NCBI RefSeq assembly: GCF_030252425.1
Contig: NZ_CP126994.1
Location: forward strand, 2,232,001 to 2,296,000
Direction of reading: 5' to 3'
Origin: Acidisoma sp. PAMC 29798
GTDB lineage: Bacteria; Pseudomonadota; Alphaproteobacteria; Acetobacterales; Acetobacteraceae
Length of the DNA: 64,000 nt
The notes under the pieces are model-generated. The model ran no database searches and was not told the DNA's origin. It was given only the letters and a program-made list of their open reading frames with translations. How positions within the stretch are numbered: position 1 is the stretch's first letter; each line of letters opens with the position of its first letter. Positions 51,684 through 60,882 of this stretch are shown piece after piece. A program made the position numbers and the translations under genes.

Positions 51684-52580
51684 GAGACCGTTTGAGAATG
51701 GTTGTGGCGGCCCGGTCCGGTGTGATTCAAGCTTGGAATGTGGACCCGAGAGAATCGAGGCCGGATGGCCGACATCGCCCGCAAGACCAAGCGGTATCCG
51801 ACTGACCTGACTGACGCCGAGTGGGAGCGTATCCAGCCGCTGTTGCCCAAGCCGCCCAAGCGCGGCCGCAAAATCAGCGTTGACTTGCGCGAGATGCTGA
51901 ATGCGATCCGCTATCTGGCGCGCAGTGGCGGTGGCTGGCGCATGCTGCCGATCAATTTCGGCCCGTGGCAAACCGTCTACTGGTGGTTCCGGCGGTTCGT
52001 CCGGCGCATGTAGTTCCAGACCATTCACGACGTGTCGCTCATGCTCGACCGCGAACGTGTCGGACGTGAAGCCAGCCCCACGGGCGGCGTGCTCGACAGC
52101 CAGACGGTGAAAGCGCCCCACGCTCAAGCGCGAGGCTATGACGCCAACAAGAAGATCGTTGGTCGCAAGCGCCACATCGCCGTCGATACCGACGGACGTT
52201 TGCTGATAGTCAATCTGACCACGGCGGACATCTCCGACAGCGCCGGAGCACAGGCCATCCTCGACGCTGTCCGCAAGCGCTGGTCTTGGCTCAAGCATCT
52301 GTCTGCCGATGGCGCCTATGACCGCACCAAGCTGCTCGACAAAGCTATGTTTCGGGACTTCGTGCTGGAGATCGTACGTCGAACCGACAAAGACCCGGGC
52401 TTCAAAGTGTTGCCGCGGCGCTGGGTCGTAGAACGCACTTTCGGCTGGATGACACGCTGGCGCAGGCTCGTGCGCGATTACGAGACTCGCCTCGATGTAT
52501 CCGAAGCCATAATCCACGTCGCCATAGGCAGCCTGTTCTAGCGGCGGATCGCCCATAGCCGACCTTTCTCAAACAGACTC
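51684..52580 (+). mobile_element. IS5-family element, 897 bp, inactivated
   Basis: Ends GAGACCGTTTGAGAA at 51684 and its imperfect complement closing at 52580. Flanks are TCA on the left and TTA on the right, the same T-N-A pattern as at 30206. Single transposase frame with an internal stop. Confidence 0.83.
51765..52541 (+). pseudogene. IS5-family transposase with internal amber stop
   Basis: One continuous frame (MADIARKTKRYPTDLTDAEW ... RRFVRRM) interrupted by TAG at 52011-52013 and then resuming FQTIHDVSLMLDRERVGREA, VLDSQTVKAPHAQARGYDAN, KKIVGRKRHIAVDTDGRLLI, VVERTFGWMTRWRRLVRDYE. The catalytic Asp and Glu motifs lie after the stop. A TTG to TAG change would explain it. Without suppression no transposase is made. 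Confidence 0.87.
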
Positions 52581-52660
52581 TTAGGAATATCGCATAAGCA
52601 TTGATGCCGTATTCAGTTCCATCGGCGAGCGTCCTTGCGTCACGAGCAACGTCCAGGCCC

Positions 52661-53311
52661 TTAGGCGCTGAGGCGACGAAGAGCAGATCGATTCCTCACC
52701 TCTATTAAGCGAGATGTCGTCATTTGTATGAGTGACTCCCTTTCAAGCTTAGAGAAGGTTCTCGAGATCGTTTCCACCGTCAGGCCCAGGTAGTCCGCAA
52801 TGTCTTGTCGGCTCATGGCGAGCACGATGACCGTAGGGTCCGGTGAACGTCCCACCCACTCCATCAGGAAGGCCGCAACTCGTTCGGTCGCAGTCTTGCG
52901 GCCGAGGAGAATTGCGTGATTCCGGGCTGTCGTAACTGTCTGCATCGCGTAGGAGAACAGCCAGTTGGAGGTCATCGTGTCCGTCGACATCTTCGCTTCA
53001 ACGCCATTCCAGCGGTATGAGACGATATTACAATCCGACAGGGTCTCCGCACACAGTGTATGCGATCGTGCAGGCTCGAGACCAAACAGCTGCCCCTCCG
53101 TATGGAAGCTATCAACTAGACGGCGGCCGTCCTGCAAGACGCTGGACATGCGCACAACGCCGGAGCGAACTTCATAGAAGAAGTGGGCTTCGTCACCCTC
53201 GTCATAGATGCAGCGACCCTGTCGATAGTGACGAAGAAATCCGGCAGCGGGGGCCCCCGCGGACCGGACATCCCGTCTCGTCGCTAACGCGCGATGCTCT
53301 TGAACCGGCAC
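52661..53311 (-). CDS. Crp/FNR-family regulator (FixK-like)
   Basis: 216 residues from GTG 53311 with TAGGAG 8 nt upstream. Cyclic-nucleotide-binding fold (YRQGRCIYDEGDEAHFFYEV, RSGVVRMSSVLQDGRRLVDS, FHTEGQLFGLE) and C-terminal HTH (MSRQDIADYLGLTVETISRT, FSKLERESLIQM). The E--S-R recognition helix is that of FNR/FixK proteins that read TTGAT-N4-ATCAA boxes. No N-terminal cysteine cluster, so it is not an oxygen-sensing FNR itself but a FixK-type regulator under other control. No target gene is obvious next to it. Confidence 0.88.
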   Translation of the reverse strand: MPVQEHRALATRRDVRSAGAPAAGFLRHYRQGRCIYDEGDEAHFFYEVRSGVVRMSSVLQDGRRLVDSFHTEGQLFGLEPARSHTLCAETLSDCNIVSYRWNGVEAKMSTDTMTSNWLFSYAMQTVTTARNHAILLGRKTATERVAAFLMEWVGRSPDPTVIVLAMSRQDIADYLGLTVETISRTFSKLERESLIQMTTSRLIEVRNRSALRRLSA

Positions 53312-53905
53312 GACTGGTCTCCTAAACGTGAATATGGTTCAAGATCTGCAGAAAGCTGGCCACGACTGTGAGCGCCCTGGCTTGTCCAAAGCGTCTGGTC
53401 TGCGTCCGCATCACAATTATGTCGCTTACCCAAAGCGCATGCGGCCGCAATTAGTAAGTGGCACACGGCAGCGCGTTAAGGCAGGTTCGGAATCTACCCA
53501 TGCGGCTGCCTCATCCGCTAAGGGCGCCGGAAGAGCGACTCGCTCCGCGATGGGATTTGAGGTCTGTGGCGAGGATAGCCCGCAGGAAGTTTGCGTCGTC
53601 GATGGAAACTGTCGAATCAGACCACAATCGCTAAATTGAGCAGCTAATGATCGAGAGGCCGGCGATCGCTCTCGAACTCGAGCAGCTGGCCGTCAGACGA
53701 GACGCCGTTGCACAATCGCGGATTAAGCAACGCGCCGATGGCCGCGAACACGACACGACGCCCGCGGATATGCTTGCATCCCGTCTGAAAAGCCTCCTTG
53801 GTCTGTCTCGGTCGCCTTACCGCAGAGCGCGCCCTGATCGACATGTGCGTCGACGAGCTGTAGACGCGTGGAAGGCCCCTAACGCAGCCTCAACCAGAGG
53901 CCGCG
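53312..53905. other. 600-bp gap, no confident gene
   Basis: Open frames on both strands (for example 53328-53639 and 53647-54054 plus) lack family resemblance and plausible composition. No RNA or repeat recognised. Confidence 0.45.
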
Positions 53906-54295
53906 TCACTGCGTTTGCTGGATTTGGAGTTCCACGCGTCGTCCCATTACGCCCTTCGATAATGTCGGTCCGCCGATCTTTATTTCGATTCGTTGACGCG
54001 ATATCCCGTCAGCGATCAATCTATCCGTCACCCTTTGCGCTCGGAGCTGACTGAGGTCCTGGTCTGCTAGCGCACTCCCAAGGACATCCGAAAAGCCGGT
54101 GACGACGATCCGCGCATTTGAATTTGGAGCTGCCGCCTTGGCAGCCGCCATGATGACGATCGTGGCCGAGGGACCAATCGCACCCGACCACTCTTCAAAG
54201 AAGACGATGTAACTCGGTTCGAACTGCGCAGCAGCCACTGCCAGCGGGGCACTGAGCGCCGATGCCAAAGCGAGAAGGATCAAGCGGCGATGCAT
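53906..54295 (-). CDS. small OmpA-like periplasmic protein
   Basis: 129 residues. Signal peptide MHRRLILLALASALSAPLAV ending AVA-A. The rest is one OmpA-C-like fold: SYIVFFEEWSGAIGPSATIV, IVVTGFSDVLGSALADQDLS, LRAQRVTDRLIADGISRQRI, then MGRRVELQI. The usual peptidoglycan-contact residues (TD...R in HTDxxG...N..LS..RA) are partly changed (GFSDVLGS, LSQLRAQRV). It probably binds the cell wall as a free periplasmic protein; no lipobox. Confidence 0.8.
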   Translation of the reverse strand: MHRRLILLALASALSAPLAVAAAQFEPSYIVFFEEWSGAIGPSATIVIMAAAKAAAPNSNARIVVTGFSDVLGSALADQDLSQLRAQRVTDRLIADGISRQRIEIKIGGPTLSKGVMGRRVELQIQQTQ

Positions 54296-54590
54296 CTGTT
54301 TGTTTCCTTATCAGCCTATGTCCGCTTTTGACGATATGACATGTGGCGGGACGACACGACCCGTCAAGGGTTTGTTTCAAATTAGTGGCAGCGGTCGTGA
54401 CCACGACTTTAATTCGTTGATGACAGGCGAAAGAAACTCGCCGCGCGGCCCGTTCGGCCGCCACTGATGTCGCAGGTCGGCAGCATAGGTAGTTTCCGAT
54501 GCTGCCATAAACGTCGTGTGGTCATTAGTCATAGTGGCGAGCTTGGGTGGAGGAAGATTCCAACTGGGCTGGTCCTAAGGAGAAATGCCC
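54296..54590. promoter_or_regulatory. upstream region of the ene-reductase/grpE/dnaK operon
   Basis: 295 bp between divergent genes. It holds a 14-bp near-palindrome GTCGTGACCACGAC (54394-54407) that could be an operator. I could not identify a convincing sigma-32 type promoter, which would be expected if the operon is heat-inducible. AAGGAG lies 8 nt before ATG 54591. Confidence 0.35.
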
Positions 54591-55694
54591 ATGATCGATC
54601 AAAGTGCTTTATTTTTCCGTATTGATCTTGGCAACATCATCTTGCGAAACCGCGTGGTGATGGCGCCGTTGACCCGCAGCCGCGCCGGGAAGCACGACGT
54701 TCCGGGTCCATTAAACGCAGAGTATTACGCGCAACGGGCAAGCGCAGGACTCATTATCAGCGAAGCCACAAATATTACTCAGCAAGGCAAGGGTTATGCC
54801 TTCACGCCAGGCATCTATACGCAAGCGCAGGTCTACGGGTGGCATTCCGTGACGCAAGCCGTGCACGCCGCCGGCGGTCGCATCTTCTGCCAGCTTTGGC
54901 ACGTCGGCCGCATCAGTCATCCGACTCTTCAGCCTGATGGTGGGTTGCCGGTCGCGCCCTCGGCCGTCAAGCCGATCGGCCAAGCCTATACAGAGAGCGG
55001 CTTTGCCCCGCTCGTCACACCGCGCGCGCTTGAGACAAGCGAGATACCTGGGCTGATTGCCGACTACGTGCATGCGGCCGAAAGCGCCAAGGCCGCTGGC
55101 TTCGACGGCGTGGAGGTGCACGCGGCCAATGGCTACCTCCTAGAGCAGTTCATGCGACGCAAGACCAATCTTCGTACGGATAACTACGGCGGTAGCATCG
55201 AGAACCGGGCGCGATTGACGCTGGAAGTTACCCGCGCGGTGGCCCAGGTGTGGGGTGGCGACCAGGTTGGTATCCGGCTTTCCCCCGTTAGTCCCGCCAA
55301 TGATATGGAGGGAGCCGCCGATGACGCGCAGGCGCTTTATGAGCATGTCGCAAACGGTATAGACCATCTGAAGCTCGGCTATATGCACATCATAGAGGGC
55401 GCGACGCAGGGTCCTAGGGACAACATTGCATTCGACTACGCCGCGCTCAAGGCCAAGTTCCGCGGTCTTTACATGGCCAACAATGGCTATGACCTGCAAC
55501 TCGCCGTGACTGCACTCGCTTCCGGCAGGGCCGACCTCATCGCATTTGGAAGAGCCTTTATTACCAACCCCGATCTGGTGGAGCGGCTACGATCGGGAAG
55601 CCCCCTTGCGCCCTCTATCGATACCTCTCTCTGGTATGGTGGTGGTGCCCACGGCTACACGGATTACCCCACGACAATCGCGACAGCGGCATGA
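54591..55694 (+). CDS. Old Yellow Enzyme-family alkene reductase (NemA type)
   Basis: 367 residues. TIM-barrel flavoprotein: RNRVVMAPLTRSRA, ISEATNITQQGKGYAFTPGI, FCQLWHVGRISHP, FDGVEVHAANGYLLEQFMRR (HxxN substrate-binding pair), NYGGSIENRARLTLEVTRAV, LIAFGRAFITNPDLVERL. These NADPH/FMN enzymes reduce activated C=C bonds in enals, enones, maleimides and nitro compounds. ATG 54591 is preferred over 54585 on ribosome-site spacing. It overlaps grpE by 4 nt, an uncommon partner that ties it to a chaperone operon. Confidence 0.92.
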   Translation: MIDQSALFFRIDLGNIILRNRVVMAPLTRSRAGKHDVPGPLNAEYYAQRASAGLIISEATNITQQGKGYAFTPGIYTQAQVYGWHSVTQAVHAAGGRIFCQLWHVGRISHPTLQPDGGLPVAPSAVKPIGQAYTESGFAPLVTPRALETSEIPGLIADYVHAAESAKAAGFDGVEVHAANGYLLEQFMRRKTNLRTDNYGGSIENRARLTLEVTRAVAQVWGGDQVGIRLSPVSPANDMEGAADDAQALYEHVANGIDHLKLGYMHIIEGATQGPRDNIAFDYAALKAKFRGLYMANNGYDLQLAVTALASGRADLIAFGRAFITNPDLVERLRSGSPLAPSIDTSLWYGGGAHGYTDYPTTIATAA

Positions 55695-56197
55695 GCGACA
55701 TCATTCCCGAAGGGACCGACGACGTCGCGGACCTGCGCGACCGTTGGCTGCGGGCCGAAGCCGAAATCGCAAATGTGCGAAATCGTGCCAGACGGGACGT
55801 CGACGATGCCCGTCAACATGCGGTCCAAAAGTTCGCCATCGATGTCGTCGAAGGGGTCGAGAACCTCAAGCGCGGACTCGATAGTCTTCCGCCAATCAGT
55901 GGAGGCGAGCAGGCGATTACGACGGTCCTTCGCGACGGCTTCGCCGACATCGACCGCAGCTTTGTAGCTTTGCTGAAGCGCCATGGCGTTACCCGAAAGG
56001 AAGCGTTGGGGGCCGTTTTCAATCCTCACCTGCATCAGGCGATGGTTGAACAGGAAACCAGCGCCGCATCTCCCGGGACGGTCATCAAGGTGCTCTCCTC
56101 GGGCTGGATGTTGCATGGGCGCCTTTTACGACCAGCGATGGTCGTTGTGGCGAAGGCTCCATCCTCCACAACGACACCGCAGGGGAAAACCCCTTAG
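55691..56197 (+). CDS. grpE: GrpE nucleotide exchange factor
   Basis: 168 residues. Long coiled-coil helix (DLRDRWLRAEAEIANVRNRA, RRDVDDARQHAVQKFAIDVV), then the beta domain (KEALGAVFNPHLHQAMVEQE, GTVIKVLSSGWMLHGRLLRP, AMVVVAKAP). It drives ADP release from DnaK. Starts inside the ene-reductase stop (ATGA) and lies 48 bp before dnaK. Short and alanine/serine-rich at the C-terminus but complete. Confidence 0.93.
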   Translation: MSDIIPEGTDDVADLRDRWLRAEAEIANVRNRARRDVDDARQHAVQKFAIDVVEGVENLKRGLDSLPPISGGEQAITTVLRDGFADIDRSFVALLKRHGVTRKEALGAVFNPHLHQAMVEQETSAASPGTVIKVLSSGWMLHGRLLRPAMVVVAKAPSSTTTPQGKTP

Positions 56198-56245
56198 CGT
56201 AAGCGGACGCCCGTCGTGTCCGTAGCAAATCAAAAGGTACGCACC

Positions 56246-58150
56246 ATGAGCAAAGTCATCGGCATCGACCTCGGCACCACCAACTCTTGCGTCGCCATCC
56301 TCGAAGGGCGGGAAAGCAAGGTGATCGAGAATAGCGAGGGCGCGCGGACCACGCCCAGCATGGTTGCCTTCGCGGATAATGGCGAGCGTCTGGTGGGTCA
56401 GGCTGCCAAGCGGCAGGGCATCACGAACCCGACCAATACCCTATACGCCATCAAGCGTCTGATCGGTCGTCGCTACGACGACCCTCTGGTTGGCAAGGAC
56501 AAGACCTTGGTCCCTTACGCCATTGTTTGCGGTGACAATGGAGACGCCTGGGTCGAGGCACGCGGTGAGGAATATTCGCCGAGCCAGATTAGCGCCTTCA
56601 TTCTCATCAAGATGAAAGAGACCGCCGAAGCCTATCTGGGAGAGAAGGTGACGCAGGCGGTGATCACCGTTCCCGCCTATTTCAACGATAGCCAGCGACA
56701 GGCGACCAAGGATGCTGGCCGTATTGCCGGCCTGGAGGTTTTGCGCATCATCAACGAGCCGACAGCGGCTGCGCTGGCCTACGGCATGGACAAGAAACAT
56801 GCCGGAAAGGTTGCCGTCTACGACCTAGGCGGCGGCACCTTCGACATCTCGGTGCTGGAAATCGGCGATGGTGTCTTTGAAGTGAAGAGCACCAACGGAG
56901 ATACCTTCCTTGGCGGCGAAGACTTCGATGCCCGCGTCGTTGACTATCTCGCCGAGGAATTCAAGCGCGCACAAGGCATTGATCTGCGCATCGACAAGCT
57001 CGCCCTGCAGCGTTTGAAGGAGGCGGCGGAAAAGGCCAAGATCGAGCTTTCCTCGGCAAAAGAGACCGAGATCAACCTGCCCTTCATTACTGCCGACGCC
57101 TCAGGCCCCAAGCACCTCGTGGTGAAGCTGACACGCGCCAAGCTTGAGAGCCTGGTCGACGATCTTGTTGATCGGACGATGGAGCCCTGTCGCGCTGCGC
57201 TGAAGGATGCCGGCATCACGGCGAGTGAGATCGATGAAGTGATCCTGGTCGGTGGCATGACCCGTATGCCTAAGGTCATCGAAGCTGTTAAGCAGTTCTT
57301 CGGCAAGGAGCCGGCCCGCAACGTCAACCCTGATGAAGTCGTCGCTATCGGTGCGGCCGTTCAGGGCGGCGTACTCCGCGGTGATGTCAAGGACGTGCTG
57401 CTGCTGGACGTCACTCCGCTGTCTCTTGGCATCGAGACGCTCGGGGGGGTGTTCACCCGCTTGATCGACCGAAACACGACAATTCCGACCAAGAAGAGCC
57501 AAGTCTTCTCGACCGCCGACAACAACCAAAGTGCTGTGACCATCAAGGTCTTCCAGGGCGAGCGCGAGATGGCGTCGGACAACAAGGTGCTCGGGCAGTT
57601 CGACCTCATGGGGATTCCCCCTGCGCCGCGCGGGGTGCCGCAGATTGAGGTCACCTTCGACATCGACGCCAATGGGATCGTCGCCGTGCAGGCCAAGGAT
57701 AAGGCCACAGGCAAGGAGCAGCAGATCAAGATCCAATCGACCGGTGGATTGTCGGATGGCGAGATCCAGAAGATGGTCGAGGAGGCGGAGATCAATGCGG
57801 TCGCTGACAAACAGCGTCGGGCTTTTGTCGAGGCCAAGAACCACGGGGAAGCGCTGGCGCATCAGGTAGAGAAGACGCTGACGGAGCATGCGGCGACGCT
57901 TGGCGCCCAGGAAAAGGCCGAGGCCGAGGCCGCCATCGTTGGCTTACGAGCCGCCATCGCCGGCGATGACGAAAAGGGCGTCAAGCAGGCGAGCGAACAC
58001 CTGACGCAAGTGGCCATCAAGATCGATACCGCTGCACAGGCCGGCGCTTCGGCAACTCCCGGATCTGAGGGCGCATCTGGCCAAAAGCCGGACGATAAAG
58101 TGATGGACGCGGAATACGAAGAGATTGGTGATCAGAAGCGATCGGCGTAG
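56246..58150 (+). CDS. dnaK: Hsp70 chaperone DnaK
   Basis: 634 residues from ATG 56246 ([20 protein letters not shown]); an in-frame start at 56216 would add ten residues. ATPase domain motifs [20 protein letters not shown] and [20 protein letters not shown], substrate domain ([40 protein letters not shown]), and the typical C-terminal [12 protein letters not shown]. No dnaJ follows: a terminator-like hairpin comes 16 bp after the stop. Since most alphaproteobacteria have a dnaK-dnaJ locus elsewhere, this may be a second, mobile or stress-dedicated copy paired with its own grpE. Confidence 0.95.
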   Translation: MSKVIGIDLGTTNSCVAILEGRESKVIENSEGARTTPSMVAFADNGERLVGQAAKRQGITNPTNTLYAIKRLIGRRYDDPLVGKDKTLVPYAIVCGDNGDAWVEARGEEYSPSQISAFILIKMKETAEAYLGEKVTQAVITVPAYFNDSQRQATKDAGRIAGLEVLRIINEPTAAALAYGMDKKHAGKVAVYDLGGGTFDISVLEIGDGVFEVKSTNGDTFLGGEDFDARVVDYLAEEFKRAQGIDLRIDKLALQRLKEAAEKAKIELSSAKETEINLPFITADASGPKHLVVKLTRAKLESLVDDLVDRTMEPCRAALKDAGITASEIDEVILVGGMTRMPKVIEAVKQFFGKEPARNVNPDEVVAIGAAVQGGVLRGDVKDVLLLDVTPLSLGIETLGGVFTRLIDRNTTIPTKKSQVFSTADNNQSAVTIKVFQGEREMASDNKVLGQFDLMGIPPAPRGVPQIEVTFDIDANGIVAVQAKDKATGKEQQIKIQSTGGLSDGEIQKMVEEAEINAVADKQRRAFVEAKNHGEALAHQVEKTLTEHAATLGAQEKAEAEAAIVGLRAAIAGDDEKGVKQASEHLTQVAIKIDTAAQAGASATPGSEGASGQKPDDKVMDAEYEEIGDQKRSA

Positions 58151-58165
58151 CAGCCAGCCTCAGGC

Positions 58166-58191
58166 GGCGGCGAACCACCGCGTTCGCCGCC
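58166..58191. terminator. hairpin between convergent dnaK and NRAMP operons
   Basis: Perfect 10-bp stem GGCGGCGAAC / GTTCGCCGCC with a 6-nt loop, 16 nt after the dnaK stop and directly abutting the stop of the minus-strand gene at 58192. There is no long T tract, so it may work in both directions with help or only weakly. Confidence 0.65.
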
Positions 58192-58407
58192 TTACCGCAG
58201 TGACACCACGAATGTATAGACGACCAGACCGGAGACGATCAGGACGCAGACGCGGAGCACCCACAGCGCCGCGTTGGTCCCTCTCCCTATGACGTAACGC
58301 GGCAGCGGTTGAGACGAGGCGGCGACAATTTGATCCGGCTCAAGCGCGAAGAGCAACTCCTCGTCCGGATGCCCCTCGGTCATCTTCTGGAGTTTCGTGT
58401 CTGCCAA
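58192..58407 (-). CDS. small single-pass membrane protein
   Basis: 71 residues, ATG 58407 three bases after the NRAMP stop, so co-transcribed. Acidic N-terminus (TEGHPDEELLFALEPDQIVA), then one helix near the C-terminus (ALWVLRVCVLIVSGLVVYTF). Family not recognised. Its position suggests an accessory protein of the metal transporter. Confidence 0.6.
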   Translation of the reverse strand: MADTKLQKMTEGHPDEELLFALEPDQIVAASSQPLPRYVIGRGTNAALWVLRVCVLIVSGLVVYTFVVSLR

Positions 58408-58410
58408 AGT

Positions 58411-59772
58411 TCAGCCGCCCCAGCCGGTCAACGAGTTGACGAAGGCCACGATCGCATAGCCCACGCCCGCCAGCGTCACGAGAATCGTGATCAGCACGGC
58501 CACAAAGTTTGTGGTGCGCGCGTTCACCCGAGCGCCCATGAGATCACGGTCATTCGCCATCATGAGCAGAAAGATCAGCGCCGGCGGCATCAGCACGGTG
58601 GCCAGAAGATTGGCATTCAGGGCGATCGCGAGAAGCGGCACGCCTGGGATCAGCACGATCGCCCCAGCCGCCAGAGCCATTCCAAGGTTCGCCGCATAGA
58701 ACAATGGGGCAGACTGGATCGACCGATTGAAGCTGTGCCCAGCGCCGCCGACAACCTCACCTACGGCATAGGCCGTGCTCGCCGATATCGTCAGCATAGC
58801 TACGGCTCCTGCTTCTATCAGCCCGAGGGCAAACAACGCGGCCCCGGGCGGCCCGATCAGCGGCCGCAAAGCCTCAGCATATCCTGTGCCACTCAGAAGT
58901 GCGCTCGTGTCTATATGGTGGGTGAACAGCACCGAGGCAGCGATGACGGCGGCACATCCTGCGATAGCCGCCAGGATCGTGCCGATGAATGTGTCCAGAC
59001 GGCCCTGACCGATATCGCGCGGCGTGAGACCCTTGTCTACCGACGCGCTCTGCTGAAAGAACAGCATCCATGGCGTCACCGTCGCGCCGATGTTGGAGGC
59101 GAGAATGAGCAGGAACGTCTGCAACGAACCATGGGGAAAGGGCGTCCAGGTCACCATGGCACCGGCGATCGAGCCAACGGAGGGATGCGCCATGACCGCC
59201 ACCACCACGAAAACTAGATTGAACAGAACCAGCCCCATGGTGAACCGCTCCCATCGCCAGTAGCGGCCGCCGCACGTGCTAACCGCGACCAGCAGAACGG
59301 CGAAGGCGACCGACAGGATCGGAGGGATGCCAAAATACGCCATGCCGACCCGGATCGCTATGATCTCCGTGATCAAGGTGACCAGGTTGGTGACGACGAG
59401 ATCACCCGCCGACAGCCACCCCCAGAACGGTCCGAACCGCTGAAAAATCAGCTCCCCGTAGCCACGATGGGTCACGGCACCCAACCGCATCGCCATTTCC
59501 TGCACGACATAGGCGGCGAAGAACGTCAGGGCGATAAAGGGAAGAAAAAAGCCGATGCCATAGGTCGCCCCGGTCGCGGCATAGGACAGCATGCTGGGTC
59601 CGTCGTTCTCGCCAAGCATCGCGAGCACCCCGGGTCCTGTCAGCAACCAAAGCAGCATTGGGGCCCGCCCCTTACGGCGGGCATCGAGAACGCGCAGGCG
59701 GTCCTTCGAGCGGCTCAAATCTTCGGGCGTGAGCGCACGTTCTGGATCGGTAGAGTGGCTGGGTGTCCCCAA
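58411..59772 (-). CDS. NRAMP-family metal transporter, variant motifs
   Basis: 453 residues, eleven or more hydrophobic segments. The first helix carries GPGVLAMLGENDGPSMLSYA where classical NRAMP proteins have a DPGN metal-binding turn, and the sixth has NIGATVTPWMLFFQQSASVD where they have an A-x-x-M-P-H motif. It keeps the family layout but changes key metal ligands, placing it with NRAMP-related divergent transporters. Manganese, iron or magnesium uptake is possible; selectivity cannot be read here. Followed by the small membrane-protein gene. Confidence 0.85.
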   Translation of the reverse strand: MGTPSHSTDPERALTPEDLSRSKDRLRVLDARRKGRAPMLLWLLTGPGVLAMLGENDGPSMLSYAATGATYGIGFFLPFIALTFFAAYVVQEMAMRLGAVTHRGYGELIFQRFGPFWGWLSAGDLVVTNLVTLITEIIAIRVGMAYFGIPPILSVAFAVLLVAVSTCGGRYWRWERFTMGLVLFNLVFVVVAVMAHPSVGSIAGAMVTWTPFPHGSLQTFLLILASNIGATVTPWMLFFQQSASVDKGLTPRDIGQGRLDTFIGTILAAIAGCAAVIAASVLFTHHIDTSALLSGTGYAEALRPLIGPPGAALFALGLIEAGAVAMLTISASTAYAVGEVVGGAGHSFNRSIQSAPLFYAANLGMALAAGAIVLIPGVPLLAIALNANLLATVLMPPALIFLLMMANDRDLMGARVNARTTNFVAVLITILVTLAGVGYAIVAFVNSLTGWGG

Positions 59773-59874
59773 TGCACGTCTTTCCTAATGATGCGGCGCG
59801 AGCACGATGGCGCTATCTTACGCCACGGCTGAAGAACCCCACGATTCACGGAATACTTTAAGGGCGGAAAGCCG

Positions 59875-60882
59875 TCAGCCGGCGGAATACCGCTCGAGAA
59901 TGCGCAGATAGTTGGCGCGTGTATAGATGCTGCGGTCTTTACTGTGCACCCAACTCAACAGCCCACGCATTTCATTGAGGTTGGCGAAGTCCCGCGCCTC
60001 CATCCAAGCCTCGAGTCCAGTCACAAGAGTGCCCACAGTGTCGATCCCGCCGTGCAGAACGGCGGATGTCGTCATCGCCACATCCGCGCCCGCGAGAATA
60101 CATTTCACGACATCAGCCGAGCTTGCCACGCCGCTTGAGGCGGCGAGGCTCGCCTCCGTCCGGCCGGCGAGGATCGCGGTCCATAGCAGCGGCAATCGAA
60201 GCTCCGCCGGGGTGCTAAGTTCCAGCGTGTCAGTCAGCCGCAGGCCCACCAAATCGAAATCGGGTTGTAACAGCCGGTTGAACAACACAAGGCCGGCCGC
60301 CCCCCGCTCGACCAGCCTGTTGGCGAAGTGGCCGATGGAACTCAGATAGGGTGTCAGCTTGATGGCTATAGGGAGTGCCACGGACACGCAGACGGCCCCC
60401 ACGATGTCGATGTAACGCGCCTCGACGTCGTGCCCGGATTCCAACAGGTCGGTGGGCACATGGTACATGTTTAGCTCGATCGCCGCCGCGCCCGCCTGTT
60501 CGATTCGTTTGGCATAGTCGATCCAGCCAGCCCTGGACGACCCGTTGAGGCTGGCGATGACAGGGATCGCGACGGCGTCACGGGCACGGCGCACGAAATT
60601 CAGGTAATGCTCCGGGCCAAGGCCGTAGGGACTGCTGATGGAGGACGGGAAATAGCTCTGCGCCTCGGGTGAACTATTCGCATAGGCGCCCATCAGCGTG
60701 TCATGCGCCTCCGCCTCGGCCTCGATCTGTTCCTGAAACAACGACGGCAACACGACCGCCGCCGCACCGGCGTCCTCCAGCCTCCGGATATTGTCGAGCT
60801 TGCTGTTCAACGGCGAGGCCGAGGCCACGACGGGATTCTTCAGGGCAAGGCCAAGGTAGCTCGTCGCCAGGGATAGGGTCAT
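59875..60882 (-). CDS. dihydroorotate dehydrogenase-like flavoprotein
   Basis: 335 residues, FMN-binding TIM barrel of the DHOD/PreA group: LSLATSYLGLALKNPVVASA, IPVIASLNGSSRAGWIDYAK, AAAIELNMYHVPTDLL, IAIKLTPYLSSIGHFANRLV, GAAGLVLFNRLLQPDFDLVG. Such genes often directly follow nifJ. Here the start codon shares one base with the nifJ stop (TGATG). The usual catalytic Cys/Ser loop of pyrimidine-pathway DHODs is not evident, and no pyr genes are nearby, so a redox role linked to ferredoxin is more likely than pyrimidine synthesis. Confidence 0.85.
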   Translation of the reverse strand: MTLSLATSYLGLALKNPVVASASPLNSKLDNIRRLEDAGAAAVVLPSLFQEQIEAEAEAHDTLMGAYANSSPEAQSYFPSSISSPYGLGPEHYLNFVRRARDAVAIPVIASLNGSSRAGWIDYAKRIEQAGAAAIELNMYHVPTDLLESGHDVEARYIDIVGAVCVSVALPIAIKLTPYLSSIGHFANRLVERGAAGLVLFNRLLQPDFDLVGLRLTDTLELSTPAELRLPLLWTAILAGRTEASLAASSGVASSADVVKCILAGADVAMTTSAVLHGGIDTVGTLVTGLEAWMEARDFANLNEMRGLLSWVHSKDRSIYTRANYLRILERYSAG

